Positions 33,522-41,514 of a DNA stretch of 64,000 bases are shown here, in pieces. The stretch lies in assembly GCF_038006045.1 (NCBI RefSeq), contig NZ_JBBOUK010000001.1, positions 1,157,001 to 1,221,000 on the forward strand, read 5' to 3'. The position numbers and the translations under genes were made by a program. The DNA comes from Exiguobacterium sp. FSL W8-0210. GTDB lineage: Bacteria; Bacillota; Bacilli; Exiguobacteriales; Exiguobacteriaceae. Every line of letters begins with the position of its first letter. The stretch's first letter is position 1. A model generated the notes under the pieces. It was not told the origin of the DNA. It searched no databases and saw only the letters and a list, made by a program, of their open reading frames with translations.

Positions 33522-35765
33522 ATGGAAGCATTCTCGAAAGAGGAGATGTTCAATCAAATCAAAGCGTGGGAAGAGGGCGCGAAGGTCGAGGAGGTGCTCG
33601 CGCTACGTTATGCTCAAAGTAGCCGGTTGCTTGGAGAGACGGAAGCACTCGTCCGCATCTTGGCGTTACTCGTCGAACATCGCTATATCATGACAGGACG
33701 ACTGGATGCCTTAGCTGAGAGTTGGATGCAAGAAATCCGTCAGCATGGTCGATTGCCAGCCCGTCTTGAGCAGTTGTTGACGGAACAACAATTACAAAGT
33801 ACGTATCAGCGCCTTGTCGCGCATACGTTTCCGACGATTCGCGAGACGGACAATGCGAACGCCAAACGATCAGCGACGAAGGAACTGATTCTCCAAGCAA
33901 GTCAAATCGTCGAGGAGACGGAACAAATCGTCGAACTGACGGAACGACTTCGTCGGTTGGATGCCGGACGCTGGACGGAACTGTTCGAGGCTGGAACGGC
34001 ATTACTGCGTTCGAGTGCCACGCTTGAACAGACAGCACAGACATTCGTCGATAGCCTACAAGAGCGCTTCTATTCCCGGGAAGCGTTCCGCGAGATGACG
34101 GAACTGAAAGCGACGACGATCCAGGATCTCAAACGTGTCGTCGCTTTGCTCCCTGTCGAAAGCAAACAAGTCGAACGTTCAGCACTCGAGGAACTTGACG
34201 CGATGATTGGTCTCGAAGACATCAAACAACGGGTCCATCATATGTATCGTTTCTTGAAGTATCAACAAAAACGATCGGAAGATGGCTACCGTTCAAGCGA
34301 TCAACCATCGCTACACATGATCTTCATGGGTAATCCCGGAACCGGAAAGACGACCCTTGCCCGTCTGATGGCGAAGATCTACCATGAACTCGGACTACTC
34401 GAACGACCGGAAGTCGTCGAGACGGATCGTTCGTCGCTTGTTGGTGCCTTCGTCGGACAGACGGAAGAACAGGTCATGAGCAAGGTCCGGGAAGCTGTCG
34501 GAGGTGTACTCTTCATCGATGAAGCCTACGCCTTAAAGCGTGCCGGACAAAGTGGGAACGACTATGGGCAGGCAGCGATCGATACGCTCGTCGCTGCGAT
34601 GACGAGTGGGGAATATGCAGGGCGATTTGCGGTTGTGCTTGCTGGATACCCAGAAGAGATGCGTGATTTCCTGAAGGCGAATCCTGGACTCCGGAGTCGT
34701 TTCCCGGAGTCAAATCATTATCTACTCGCTGACTATACGGATCAGGAGCTGCTCGCCATCGGACGTTCGATCGCGACCGCGAACGATTACGTCTTGACGG
34801 AACAAGCAGAGCGGGCGTTGCTCGGACGGCTTGAGCGAGAACGAGTTGACGCCAGTTTCGGAAATGGACGCGCCGTCCGTAATATCGTGCTTGATGCGAT
34901 CTTCAAGAAGGGATCAAGCCTTGGAGAGAGTGCCAGTCACGAAGACTTTGCCTTACTCGAACAAGAAGACTTCGAGATGGTGCAAGAACCGGACGCGACG
35001 GTAGAAGAACGGATCGCTTCGCTCGTCGGATTGTCTGATCTAAAGGATGAATTGAAACAGATCGAAGCCTTATTATCAATGCAAAAACGCCGTCGTGAAG
35101 CCGGTTATAAGGTATTACCGGTCGAACTGCATGCGGTCTTTAGCGGCAATAGTGGAACCGGTAAGACGACTGTCGCTCAGCTTTATGCCGATGTCTTACG
35201 ACAATGCGGCTATTTAAAACGCGGACACTTGAAAGTCGTCAGCCGAGCTGACCTCGTCTCCGGATATGTCGGACAGACCGCGCAAAAGACACGCGACGCG
35301 ATTCGAGACGCGCTGGGTGGTGTCTTATTCATTGATGAAGCCTATGCGTTAAACGGTGGAGCAAATGACTTCGGGAAGGAAGCCATCGATACGCTCGTGG
35401 ATGAGATGACGAAACATCAAGACAATCTCGTCGTCGTCCTTGCAGGTTACGAGCAACAAATGAACGCCTTGCTCGCGAGTAATCCGGGATTGAAGTCGCG
35501 CTTCAAGCGGTCGTTCCACTTCCCAAATTATTCGCCAGACGAGTTGATTCAAATCATTGAAGGATATGCGGCACGATTCGGATATGAGCTGACGGAGGAC
35601 GCGCGACAGACGCTTACCGAGAAGATTGATGTCGTTCCGAACGGAAACGCACGGGCGGCGATCACGATCGTCGAACAGGCGATCGCGAAACAATCGATGC
35701 GATTAATTGACAAAGTTAGCTTATCCGGTTCAGAATGGTCCTATCTTGAAAAAGAGGATTTTTAA
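33522..35765 (+). CDS. Tandem AAA+ ATPase of the CbbX/SpoVK class with N-terminal helical domain
   Basis: A 747-residue protein. Residues 1-220 are helical and resemble no known domain. Two AAA+ modules follow. AAA1 has Walker A GNPGTGKTT (270-278), Walker B VLFIDEAYAL (329-338) and the arginine-finger region GLRSRFP (389-395). AAA2 has Walker A GNSGTGKTT (542-550), Walker B VLFIDEAYAL (601-610) and GLKSRFK. Both look catalytically complete. SpoVK, CbbX and the type VII secretion ATPase EccA share this module; CbbX and SpoVK have only one copy. The role here is unknown: a remodelling chaperone is likely. The thioesterase gene starts 12 bases after the stop. GGAGG precedes the ATG. Confidence 0.85.
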   Translation: MEAFSKEEMFNQIKAWEEGAKVEEVLALRYAQSSRLLGETEALVRILALLVEHRYIMTGRLDALAESWMQEIRQHGRLPARLEQLLTEQQLQSTYQRLVAHTFPTIRETDNANAKRSATKELILQASQIVEETEQIVELTERLRRLDAGRWTELFEAGTALLRSSATLEQTAQTFVDSLQERFYSREAFREMTELKATTIQDLKRVVALLPVESKQVERSALEELDAMIGLEDIKQRVHHMYRFLKYQQKRSEDGYRSSDQPSLHMIFMGNPGTGKTTLARLMAKIYHELGLLERPEVVETDRSSLVGAFVGQTEEQVMSKVREAVGGVLFIDEAYALKRAGQSGNDYGQAAIDTLVAAMTSGEYAGRFAVVLAGYPEEMRDFLKANPGLRSRFPESNHYLLADYTDQELLAIGRSIATANDYVLTEQAERALLGRLERERVDASFGNGRAVRNIVLDAIFKKGSSLGESASHEDFALLEQEDFEMVQEPDATVEERIASLVGLSDLKDELKQIEALLSMQKRRREAGYKVLPVELHAVFSGNSGTGKTTVAQLYADVLRQCGYLKRGHLKVVSRADLVSGYVGQTAQKTRDAIRDALGGVLFIDEAYALNGGANDFGKEAIDTLVDEMTKHQDNLVVVLAGYEQQMNALLASNPGLKSRFKRSFHFPNYSPDELIQIIEGYAARFGYELTEDARQTLTEKIDVVPNGNARAAITIVEQAIAKQSMRLIDKVSLSGSEWSYLEKEDF

Positions 35766-35777
35766 GGGGGAAGCTAC

Positions 35778-36215
35778 ATGCATACGATTGAAATACCTGT
35801 TCGGTACGCCGAGACGGACATGATGGGCATCGTCTATCATTCGAACTATCTCGTCTATCTGGAACTGGCACGGACAGAATTAATCCAGTCCTTGGGTCTT
35901 AATTACAAGGAGATGGAAGATGCGGGTTATGTCTCCCCGGTTACGAATGTCAATCTCGATTATAAGCGCTCGTTGACGTACGGTGATACGGCGGTCGTCA
36001 CGGTCTGGATTGATCATTACGATGGCTTACGGACGATTTATGGTTATACCGTCAAGCATCCAGACGGAAAACTTGCGGTATCGGCAAAGACGACACATGT
36101 CGTCGTCAAGAAGGAAAACTTCCGACCGATTCGTTTGCCGAAGGTGTTCCCAAACTGGCACGATATCTACGAGAAGATGAGTGAGACGGACGCAACACTC
36201 TTAACGGAAGCATGA
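35778..36215 (+). CDS. yneP: Acyl-CoA thioesterase of the 4HBT/YbgC family (YneP-like)
   Basis: A 145-residue hot-dog-fold thioesterase. The active site segment is RYAETDMMGIVYHSNYLVYLELARTEL, where the first Asp and the YHSNYL helix are typical of 4-hydroxybenzoyl-CoA thioesterases. It hydrolyses acyl-CoA esters; the natural substrate is unknown. In B. subtilis yneP also lies between citB and the plsY region, supporting the name. It probably shares a transcript with the AAA+ gene (12-base gap, AAGGGGG site). A terminator follows. Confidence 0.85.
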   Translation: MHTIEIPVRYAETDMMGIVYHSNYLVYLELARTELIQSLGLNYKEMEDAGYVSPVTNVNLDYKRSLTYGDTAVVTVWIDHYDGLRTIYGYTVKHPDGKLAVSAKTTHVVVKKENFRPIRLPKVFPNWHDIYEKMSETDATLLTEA

Positions 36216-36229
36216 AGATGTACAACAAT

Positions 36230-36267
36230 AGCGGGATCGATTTTATTGAATCGGTTCCGCTTTTTTC
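36230..36267 (+). terminator. Intrinsic terminator of the AAA+-thioesterase unit
   Basis: AGCGG-ATCGATT and AATCG-CCGCT arms (36230-36261) are followed by TTTTTT. Confidence 0.8.
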
Positions 36268-36291
36268 ATTTATTTAGTCAAAACATTAAAA

Positions 36292-36310
36292 GTTAGCACT
36301 TGGTACTAAC
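36292..36310. promoter_or_regulatory. Palindrome upstream of the VanY-like lipoprotein gene
   Basis: GTTAGCACTTGGTACTAAC is symmetric at 15 of 19 positions. It resembles an operator but matches no regulator I can name with confidence. Confidence 0.4.
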
Positions 36311-36355
36311 GACCGATGACAAAGTCGGGATCATTTGCGAAAATAAAGATGCTGA

Positions 36356-36405
36356 AGTAAGGTAGGGACTTACTCCATCTGTCGGAAGTAGACTCGACGG
36401 ATGGA
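36356..36405 (+). promoter_or_regulatory. Two adjacent hairpins in the leader of the VanY-like gene
   Basis: AGTAAG/CTTACT (36356-36374) is followed directly by TCCATCTGTCG/CGACGGATGGA (36374-36405), an 11-bp stem with one G-U pair. No T run follows, so this may be a structured 5' leader. The ATG lies 50 bases later. Confidence 0.45.
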
Positions 36406-36454
36406 ACGATTAGCGGTAACATAGAGAAGCATAAAAAGAAGAGGGGTCTTACTC

Positions 36455-37483
36455 ATGAAAAAAATCGTAACCGTCAGTACGTTAGCGCTTCTCCTTGCAG
36501 GATGTAATCCTGGGGATCAACAAGCGGATGATACAACGAAAACGGAACAGAAATCAGATGAGACAAAACAATCAAACGACGAAACGAAAAAAGAAGACAC
36601 AGCAAAAGACACGAACAAAGAAGAAACAAACAAAACAGACGAAACAACAAAAGACGATACGTCAGAAGAAGCAAAACAAGAAGACAATTCGTCTGATGCA
36701 ACGCAAGAAAATCAAGAATCTTCAGATGAAACGAAAAAAGAAGAAGAACAAAAAGACGATACACCAGCTTCAGAGAACAAAACAGAGGACAAAAAAGATG
36801 AATCGACGGATAAACCGGACAGTTCGTCTCAGGATCCAGAACAAGAGAAACCGTCGAAACCAGAAGATGAGACACCGGACGTTGATAAATCAGCAGATGC
36901 TAAAGCAGATCTATCACTTGGTAATCTCGTCGTCGTCAATAAGAAATACAGCTTACCGATCGACTACAAACCATCGGATCTCGTCGTACCAAACGTCAGC
37001 TTCTCATACTCAGGTGTACTTGAGCAGAGCTACATGCGGGCGCCAGCTGCGAAACAGATGGAAAAGATGTTTGCCGCTGCTAAAAAAGAAGGCGTGACAT
37101 TAAACGCTGTCAGTGGATTCCGTTCAGGCGAACGTCAAAAAGTATTGTATAATAATTATGTCGCACGTGATGGCAAGGCAGCTGCTGATCAATATTCAGC
37201 ACGTCCTGGTCATAGTGAGCACCAGACGGGTCTCACTTTCGATATTTCAGCACCAAGCGTTGGTAACGGATTAACGGCTGCTCTTGGTGATACGAAAGAA
37301 GGGAAATGGATTGCGAATAACGCAGCGAAATATGGTTTCATCGTTCGCTACGATCGTGGCTTCCAATCACGGACAGGCTATACGTATGAGCCATGGCACA
37401 TTCGTTATGTCGGTGTCGATGTCGCGACACAAATTAAAAATAACGGACAGACTCTTGAGGAATATATGAAAGTCGGTCACTAA
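36455..37483 (+). CDS. VanY-like D-alanyl-D-alanine carboxypeptidase lipoprotein
   Basis: A 342-residue lipoprotein: lipobox LLAGC with Cys17, then a very long hydrophilic tract (about 18-150) made almost only of Asp, Glu, Lys, Thr, Ser, Asn and Gln. The VanY/peptidase M15B domain follows (about 155-342): [33 protein letters not shown] with two zinc ligands, and [10 protein letters not shown]-like [10 protein letters not shown] with the third. It trims the terminal D-Ala of peptidoglycan stem peptides. The tract should place the enzyme far out in the wall. AAGAGGGG precedes the start. The unusual codon-repetitive tract has a different base composition from its neighbours, which follows from its residue bias. 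Confidence 0.88.
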   Translation: MKKIVTVSTLALLLAGCNPGDQQADDTTKTEQKSDETKQSNDETKKEDTAKDTNKEETNKTDETTKDDTSEEAKQEDNSSDATQENQESSDETKKEEEQKDDTPASENKTEDKKDESTDKPDSSSQDPEQEKPSKPEDETPDVDKSADAKADLSLGNLVVVNKKYSLPIDYKPSDLVVPNVSFSYSGVLEQSYMRAPAAKQMEKMFAAAKKEGVTLNAVSGFRSGERQKVLYNNYVARDGKAAADQYSARPGHSEHQTGLTFDISAPSVGNGLTAALGDTKEGKWIANNAAKYGFIVRYDRGFQSRTGYTYEPWHIRYVGVDVATQIKNNGQTLEEYMKVGH

Positions 37484-37500
37484 GAGGTTGGAGGTTGACT

Positions 37501-38115
37501 ATGATTGAAATCATAGGGATTTTAGTTCTTGGCTATCTGCTTGGTTCGATACCGTTCGCACTTCTTGTCGGGAAGTGGGGACACGGGATGGACATTCGCC
37601 AACATGGTAGCGGGAATCTCGGAACGACGAATACGTTCCGTGTCTTGGGAAAAAAGGCGGGAATCATCGTATTGATCGGTGATTTCGGAAAAGGAGCCGT
37701 CGCAAGTCTCGTTCCCATCTTGATGGGAGCAGATATACATCCGTTGTTTGCTGGACTAGCAGCTGTCATCGGTCACATCTATCCGATCTTCGCGAAGTTC
37801 AAAGGTGGAAAAGCAGTTGCAACGTCAGGTGGAATGTTGCTCGTGACGAGCCCTGTTCTGTTCATCTTCCTGCTCGTTTCCTTTTTGACGACACTTCGTC
37901 TGAGCCGGATGGTGTCGCTCAGTTCAATCGTGGCAGCAAGTGTCGGAATCGTTGTTTCCATCACGATTGGTGTCTTGACGAACGACTGGATCGTTCCGAC
38001 GTTCTTTACGGTTCTTGCCATGTTCGTCATCTTCAAGCACCGCGAGAACATCCAACGGATTCGCCAAGGTACAGAGTCTAAGATTCCACTCTTTGCAAAG
38101 AAACCGTCTGAATGA
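37501..38115 (+). CDS. plsY: Acyl-phosphate:glycerol-3-phosphate acyltransferase PlsY
   Basis: A 204-residue membrane enzyme with five to seven helices. Family motifs are [33 protein letters not shown], and [14 protein letters not shown]. It transfers the acyl group from acyl-phosphate to glycerol-3-phosphate, the first step of phospholipid synthesis in Firmicutes. GGAGG seven bases upstream selects the ATG at 37501 over a TTG at 37495. It follows the VanY-like gene by 17 bases. In B. subtilis plsY (yneS) precedes parE-parC; those genes are not found here. Confidence 0.95.
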   Translation: MIEIIGILVLGYLLGSIPFALLVGKWGHGMDIRQHGSGNLGTTNTFRVLGKKAGIIVLIGDFGKGAVASLVPILMGADIHPLFAGLAAVIGHIYPIFAKFKGGKAVATSGGMLLVTSPVLFIFLLVSFLTTLRLSRMVSLSSIVAASVGIVVSITIGVLTNDWIVPTFFTVLAMFVIFKHRENIQRIRQGTESKIPLFAKKPSE

Positions 38116-38121
38116 GTCATT

Positions 38122-38167
38122 AAGACGCATCTACATCTCGTTCATTGAGATGCGGATGCGTCTTTTG
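38122..38167 (+). terminator. Intrinsic terminator of plsY
   Basis: AAGACGCATC pairs with GATGCGTCTT, with an inner ATCTC/GAGAT stem, followed by TTTTG. Confidence 0.85.
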
Positions 38168-38306
38168 TTTGTGGAAAAAGTCGGATAACGGACGAATTCA
38201 ACGACATTTCATAGGAACTACACGTTTATTTACATCGGATTTACAAGACCTTTACAGATGTTCGATACACTAGAACTAGAACTTGTCTGTGAAGGGGGAA
38301 GCGCAC

Positions 38307-39071
38307 GTGTCGTTGTTAGGAGAAGAGCGGAAATCACGCATCATGGAATGGCTGGAAGAGGAAGGGAAAGTCATGACGAAGGATTTGATCGAACGTCTCG
38401 ATGTCTCGGGAGAAACGGTACGACGCTACTTAGAGGAGCTCGAACGGGAACGGCAGTTGAAGCGCGTCTATGGCGGTGCCATCTATCAAGGAGGAAAACG
38501 AGAAACACCGATCTCGCGTCGGACGGATCAGTTGTCTCGCCGTTTAGCGCGTTATGCGAAAGGATGGCTCAGCGATTATTCCTGTATCTTTCTTGGTCGA
38601 GGCGAGCCGGTCGAGCATCTGTTGCCGTATTTAACGGGGAACGCGACGATCGTCACGAACTCACTAGTGGTCGCTAGTCACTTGGAGCAGTGCCGCAAGA
38701 CGGGACCGTTCAAAGGTGAAATTCGGTTACTTGGTGGGACGGTCGATGCCTATGGGCAGACGGTCGGAGTCGAAGTCTTGCAGGCGCTCGATGCCTACGC
38801 TTTTGATGCCTGTTTTCTATCGTTTGACGGTGCCGAAATCGAGCGTGGCTTCGTCAGCGATGATATTGAATCCTCGCTGATTCAAAAAGCCGTCATCAGT
38901 TGTACGAAAGACGTTTATGCCTTCTTGGCGAATGATGAATTCCAGGGCAATCGTAAATATAAGGTGGCAGAGTTCCGACGTGCGAAGATCGTCCTCAGTC
39001 CAGCCTCCTATCCACCATCGTGGGAGATGAAACTGTTCAACGAACGCGTGAACTGGATGGTCGTCTCATGA
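38307..39071 (+). CDS. DeoR-family transcriptional regulator
   Basis: A 254-residue DeoR/GlpR-type protein starting at GTG, eight bases after AAGGGGG. The winged helix-turn-helix reads RKSRIMEWLEEEGKVMTKDLIERLDVSGETVRRYLEELE. The effector domain resembles sugar-phosphate isomerases (TIVTNSLVVASHLEQ; GGTVDAYGQTVG; DACFLSFDGAEIERGF). DeoR proteins usually repress sugar-use operons and respond to sugar phosphates. It lies 25 bases before cutC, so its target may be this small operon or elsewhere. In-frame codons upstream of 38307 lack a ribosome site. Confidence 0.9.
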   Translation: MSLLGEERKSRIMEWLEEEGKVMTKDLIERLDVSGETVRRYLEELERERQLKRVYGGAIYQGGKRETPISRRTDQLSRRLARYAKGWLSDYSCIFLGRGEPVEHLLPYLTGNATIVTNSLVVASHLEQCRKTGPFKGEIRLLGGTVDAYGQTVGVEVLQALDAYAFDACFLSFDGAEIERGFVSDDIESSLIQKAVISCTKDVYAFLANDEFQGNRKYKVAEFRRAKIVLSPASYPPSWEMKLFNERVNWMVVS

Positions 39072-39096
39072 TACACTGATGCGGGAGGGATGTATC

Positions 39097-39759
39097 ATGT
39101 TAGAAATCATCGCATCGACCGTAGAAGAAGCGGTCGCAGCAGAACAAGCCGGAGCGGACCGGATCGAGCTCGTTTCTGCATTATCCGAAGGTGGGTTGAC
39201 GCCGAGCTATGGACTGATTCGTCAAGTCGTCTCGACGGTCGAGATTCCAGTTCACGTCCTCGTTCGACCACATAGTAAGTCGTTCGTCTATTCGAAATCA
39301 GACGAAGAAACGATCATCACGGATATCGACTTGATCCGAGAACTCGGTGCTGCCGGGATCGTCGTCGGCTCATTGACCGCAGACGGTCGCGTCGACGAAG
39401 GCTTCCTTGGTCGAATCATCAAACATAAAGGGGAACTGTCATTGACGTTCCACCGAGCAATCGACAGTAGTCGCGATATTCTCGAAGCGGCAGAAGTGCT
39501 CGCTGATTTTCCAGAAGTCGACCGGATCTTGACGTCGGGTGGTCAAGCGACGGCGTTAGAAGGAAAAGAGACAATCGCGCGCTTGATCGAGGACCATCCG
39601 GACTTGATTATCTTACCAGGTTCCGGGATTACGCTTGAGAATGCGGAAGCACTTCTTGAGGCGACGAAGGCATCGGAACTACATGTGGGATCCGCTGTCT
39701 TACAAGACGGTATCATTCAAAAAGAACGTGTTGAGGCATTGACGCGACTTCTGCGCTAA
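39097..39759 (+). CDS. cutC: CutC family protein
   Basis: A 220-residue TIM-barrel protein of the CutC family. It starts MLEIIASTVEEAVAAEQAGADRIELVSALSEGGLTPSYG. The motifs VHVLVRPHSKSFVYS and LTFHRAIDSSRD and the late LPGSGIT are family hallmarks. CutC was linked to copper tolerance in E. coli, but later work makes that doubtful; the real substrate is unclear. Co-transcription with a DeoR sugar-type regulator suggests a link with carbohydrate metabolism. GGGAGGG precedes the ATG at 39097. Confidence 0.92.
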   Translation: MLEIIASTVEEAVAAEQAGADRIELVSALSEGGLTPSYGLIRQVVSTVEIPVHVLVRPHSKSFVYSKSDEETIITDIDLIRELGAAGIVVGSLTADGRVDEGFLGRIIKHKGELSLTFHRAIDSSRDILEAAEVLADFPEVDRILTSGGQATALEGKETIARLIEDHPDLIILPGSGITLENAEALLEATKASELHVGSAVLQDGIIQKERVEALTRLLR

Positions 39760-39773
39760 TCCTATACCGCACG

Positions 39774-39818
39774 AATCCATTTTTCAAATCTTATGAGATG
39801 AGAGAAATGGATTTTTTT
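39774..39818 (+). terminator. Intrinsic terminator of cutC
   Basis: AATCCATTT (39774-39782) and AAATGGATT (39805-39813) form a 9-bp stem, followed by T residues. Confidence 0.7.
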
Positions 39819-39945
39819 GTATGTGTTCGTGACGGATTTTCGACGATTCCGTGACGCGTTTGAAAAGCAGAGCGGGATAACTAGGTTTTTCAACGGGACT
39901 ACGCTAGAATCAAAGATGGAAATAGTGGAAATGAAGGAGTACGAC

Positions 39946-40581
39946 ATGAACCCTAAACAATTAAAACAAGACGCCCTTGGTACACTAAAAGGACGTTGGC
40001 TGGTCGGGCTAAGCATCTCGATCATCTACTTCCTTATCTTTGCGCTTGCAGCAAGCCGGATGTCCTTTGACCAAGATGACATCGACAGCATGGTCCGTTT
40101 CATCGGACTGAACATGGTCGTAACGATCGTGCTTGCTCCGGTGACGGTTGGACGAACGATTGCTTACTTACGCTTCACACGCGGGGAGTCTGCCGGCATC
40201 GGAACGTTATTCGAAGGATTTTCTTCGTTTCGACGTGCTTTCCGGACGATTGCCGCTTACGCGATCGTGACGGTATTGGTGTATGTCGGATCATTTTTGA
40301 TTTTACCGGCATTGTACTTTTATCTAGCGTATCGCCTCGTCCCGTACATTTTGGTCGACCGACCGGAATTGTCGTTTTGGCAAGTGCTCGGTGAGAGTCG
40401 TCGGATGATGAAAGGGCATAAGCGTGAACTGATCATGCTTTACTTGAGTTTCATCGGCTGGGGCATCCTCGCACTACTTAGTACTGTCGGTGTCATCTTC
40501 TTGACGCCATACTTCGATACGACGATGGCACACTTCTATGAACGCTTGAAACCAACACGTCAATCCTCCATCGAGGGATGA
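39946..40581 (+). CDS. DUF975 family membrane protein
   Basis: A 211-residue membrane protein with four to five helices. It begins MNPKQLKQDALGTLKGRWLVG, the DUF975 N-terminus, and continues with LRFTRGESAGIGTLFEGFSSFRRAF and the motif SRRMMKGHKRELIMLYLSFIGW. The function is unknown. AAGGAG six bases upstream supports the ATG at 39946; the frame is open another 43 codons but no ribosome site is there. It lies between two terminators and is probably transcribed alone. Confidence 0.88.
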   Translation: MNPKQLKQDALGTLKGRWLVGLSISIIYFLIFALAASRMSFDQDDIDSMVRFIGLNMVVTIVLAPVTVGRTIAYLRFTRGESAGIGTLFEGFSSFRRAFRTIAAYAIVTVLVYVGSFLILPALYFYLAYRLVPYILVDRPELSFWQVLGESRRMMKGHKRELIMLYLSFIGWGILALLSTVGVIFLTPYFDTTMAHFYERLKPTRQSSIEG

Positions 40582-40586
40582 ACGAA

Positions 40587-40630
40587 AAAAGCCTGTACAT
40601 TACGTCAGTAGACGTAGCGTACAGGCTTTT
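40587..40630. terminator. Bidirectional terminator
   Basis: AAAAGCCTGTAC and GTACAGGCTTTT (12 bp), with an inner ACGTC/GACGT stem. It serves the converging DUF975 gene and dehydrogenase. Confidence 0.88.
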
Positions 40631-40632
40631 GC

Positions 40633-41514
40633 TTATTCCACCGAAGCGCGTGAACGTTCGGCGAGCAACAGATAAAGCGCTTGTGTACCGGAATCGGCGT
40701 GACCGAGCTCTGCAAGCTCTTCATATAGATCTTTGACGAGTGCGAGACCAGGTGTCGCGATGCCCATCTCAGCTCCTCGTTCGAGCGCAAGGCGCATATC
40801 CTTGATGAAGTGCTTGACGAAGAAACCAGGTGAGTAGTTTTCAGCGATGACGCGCGGAATCAAGTTCTCAAGACTCCAGCTACCGGCAGAACCAGATTTG
40901 ATCGTCTCGATGAACTGCGTCGGATCAATCCCGGACCGCGTGACGAACAACAGCATCTCCGCTGTTCCGATCATTGAGCCGGCGATTGCGATTTGGTTCG
41001 CGAGTTTTGCTGATTGTCCTTTACCAGGACCACCGAAGAGTGAAATCGATTTTCCCATCGCTTCGAATAATGGCTTCGCTTGCGCGAACGCTGCTTCTTC
41101 ACCACCGACGAGAATAGCGAGTGTCCCGTTCTTCGCACCGAGGTCACCACCTGTGACAGGTGCGTCCAGTGCCTGAAGACCGCGTGTTGCCGCTTCCTGC
41201 GCGATGCGTTCTGCAAGAGCTGGACTAGATGTCGTCATATCGACCAGGATCGTTCCGGGTGACGCATAGTCGAGGACTCCGTCTTCGAAGTAGATTTGCT
41301 CGACGTCTTGCGGATAACCGACGATCGAGATGACGACGTCGACATCCGTGACAACGTCTTGAATCGTATCGACGATTTCGACACCATCTGCTTCAAGGAC
41401 AAGTCCTTTTTCTTTCGTACGATTGTATCCTTTGACTGTAAAACCTGCCTTGCGCAGATTGCGGACCATGCCTTGTCCCATGACACCTAATCCGATGAAA
41501 CCGACTGTCTTCAT
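40633..41514 (-). CDS. 3-hydroxyisobutyrate dehydrogenase family oxidoreductase
   Basis: A 293-residue NAD(P)-dependent beta-hydroxyacid dehydrogenase. The nucleotide fold is VGFIGLGVMGQGMVRNLRKAG (about 4-24). The substrate loop is APVTGGDLGAKNGTLAILVGG and the catalytic Lys lies in KGQSAKLANQIAIAG near residue 170. The family includes 3-hydroxyisobutyrate, tartronate semialdehyde and succinic semialdehyde reductases; the substrate cannot be fixed by eye. The gene overlaps the end of the BmrA-like exporter gene by four bases (41511-41514), implying translational coupling, an unusual pairing. The ribosome site AAGGGGG lies inside the exporter gene. Confidence 0.88.
   Translation of the reverse strand: MKTVGFIGLGVMGQGMVRNLRKAGFTVKGYNRTKEKGLVLEADGVEIVDTIQDVVTDVDVVISIVGYPQDVEQIYFEDGVLDYASPGTILVDMTTSSPALAERIAQEAATRGLQALDAPVTGGDLGAKNGTLAILVGGEEAAFAQAKPLFEAMGKSISLFGGPGKGQSAKLANQIAIAGSMIGTAEMLLFVTRSGIDPTQFIETIKSGSAGSWSLENLIPRVIAENYSPGFFVKHFIKDMRLALERGAEMGIATPGLALVKDLYEELAELGHADSGTQALYLLLAERSRASVE

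Noticed and set aside
33688-34044. Minus-strand open frames inside the AAA+ gene
   Set aside because: They lack ribosome sites and overlap a strongly conserved coding sequence on the other strand.
36292-36310. CIRCE (HrcA) operator
   Set aside because: The left half resembles TTAGCACT, but CIRCE needs a nine-base spacer and a GAGTGCTAA right half, which are missing.
36268-36454. Possible c-di-AMP or c-di-GMP riboswitch before the VanY-like gene
   Set aside because: Hairpins are present but the conserved core sequences of these classes are not; kept only as an unnamed structured leader.
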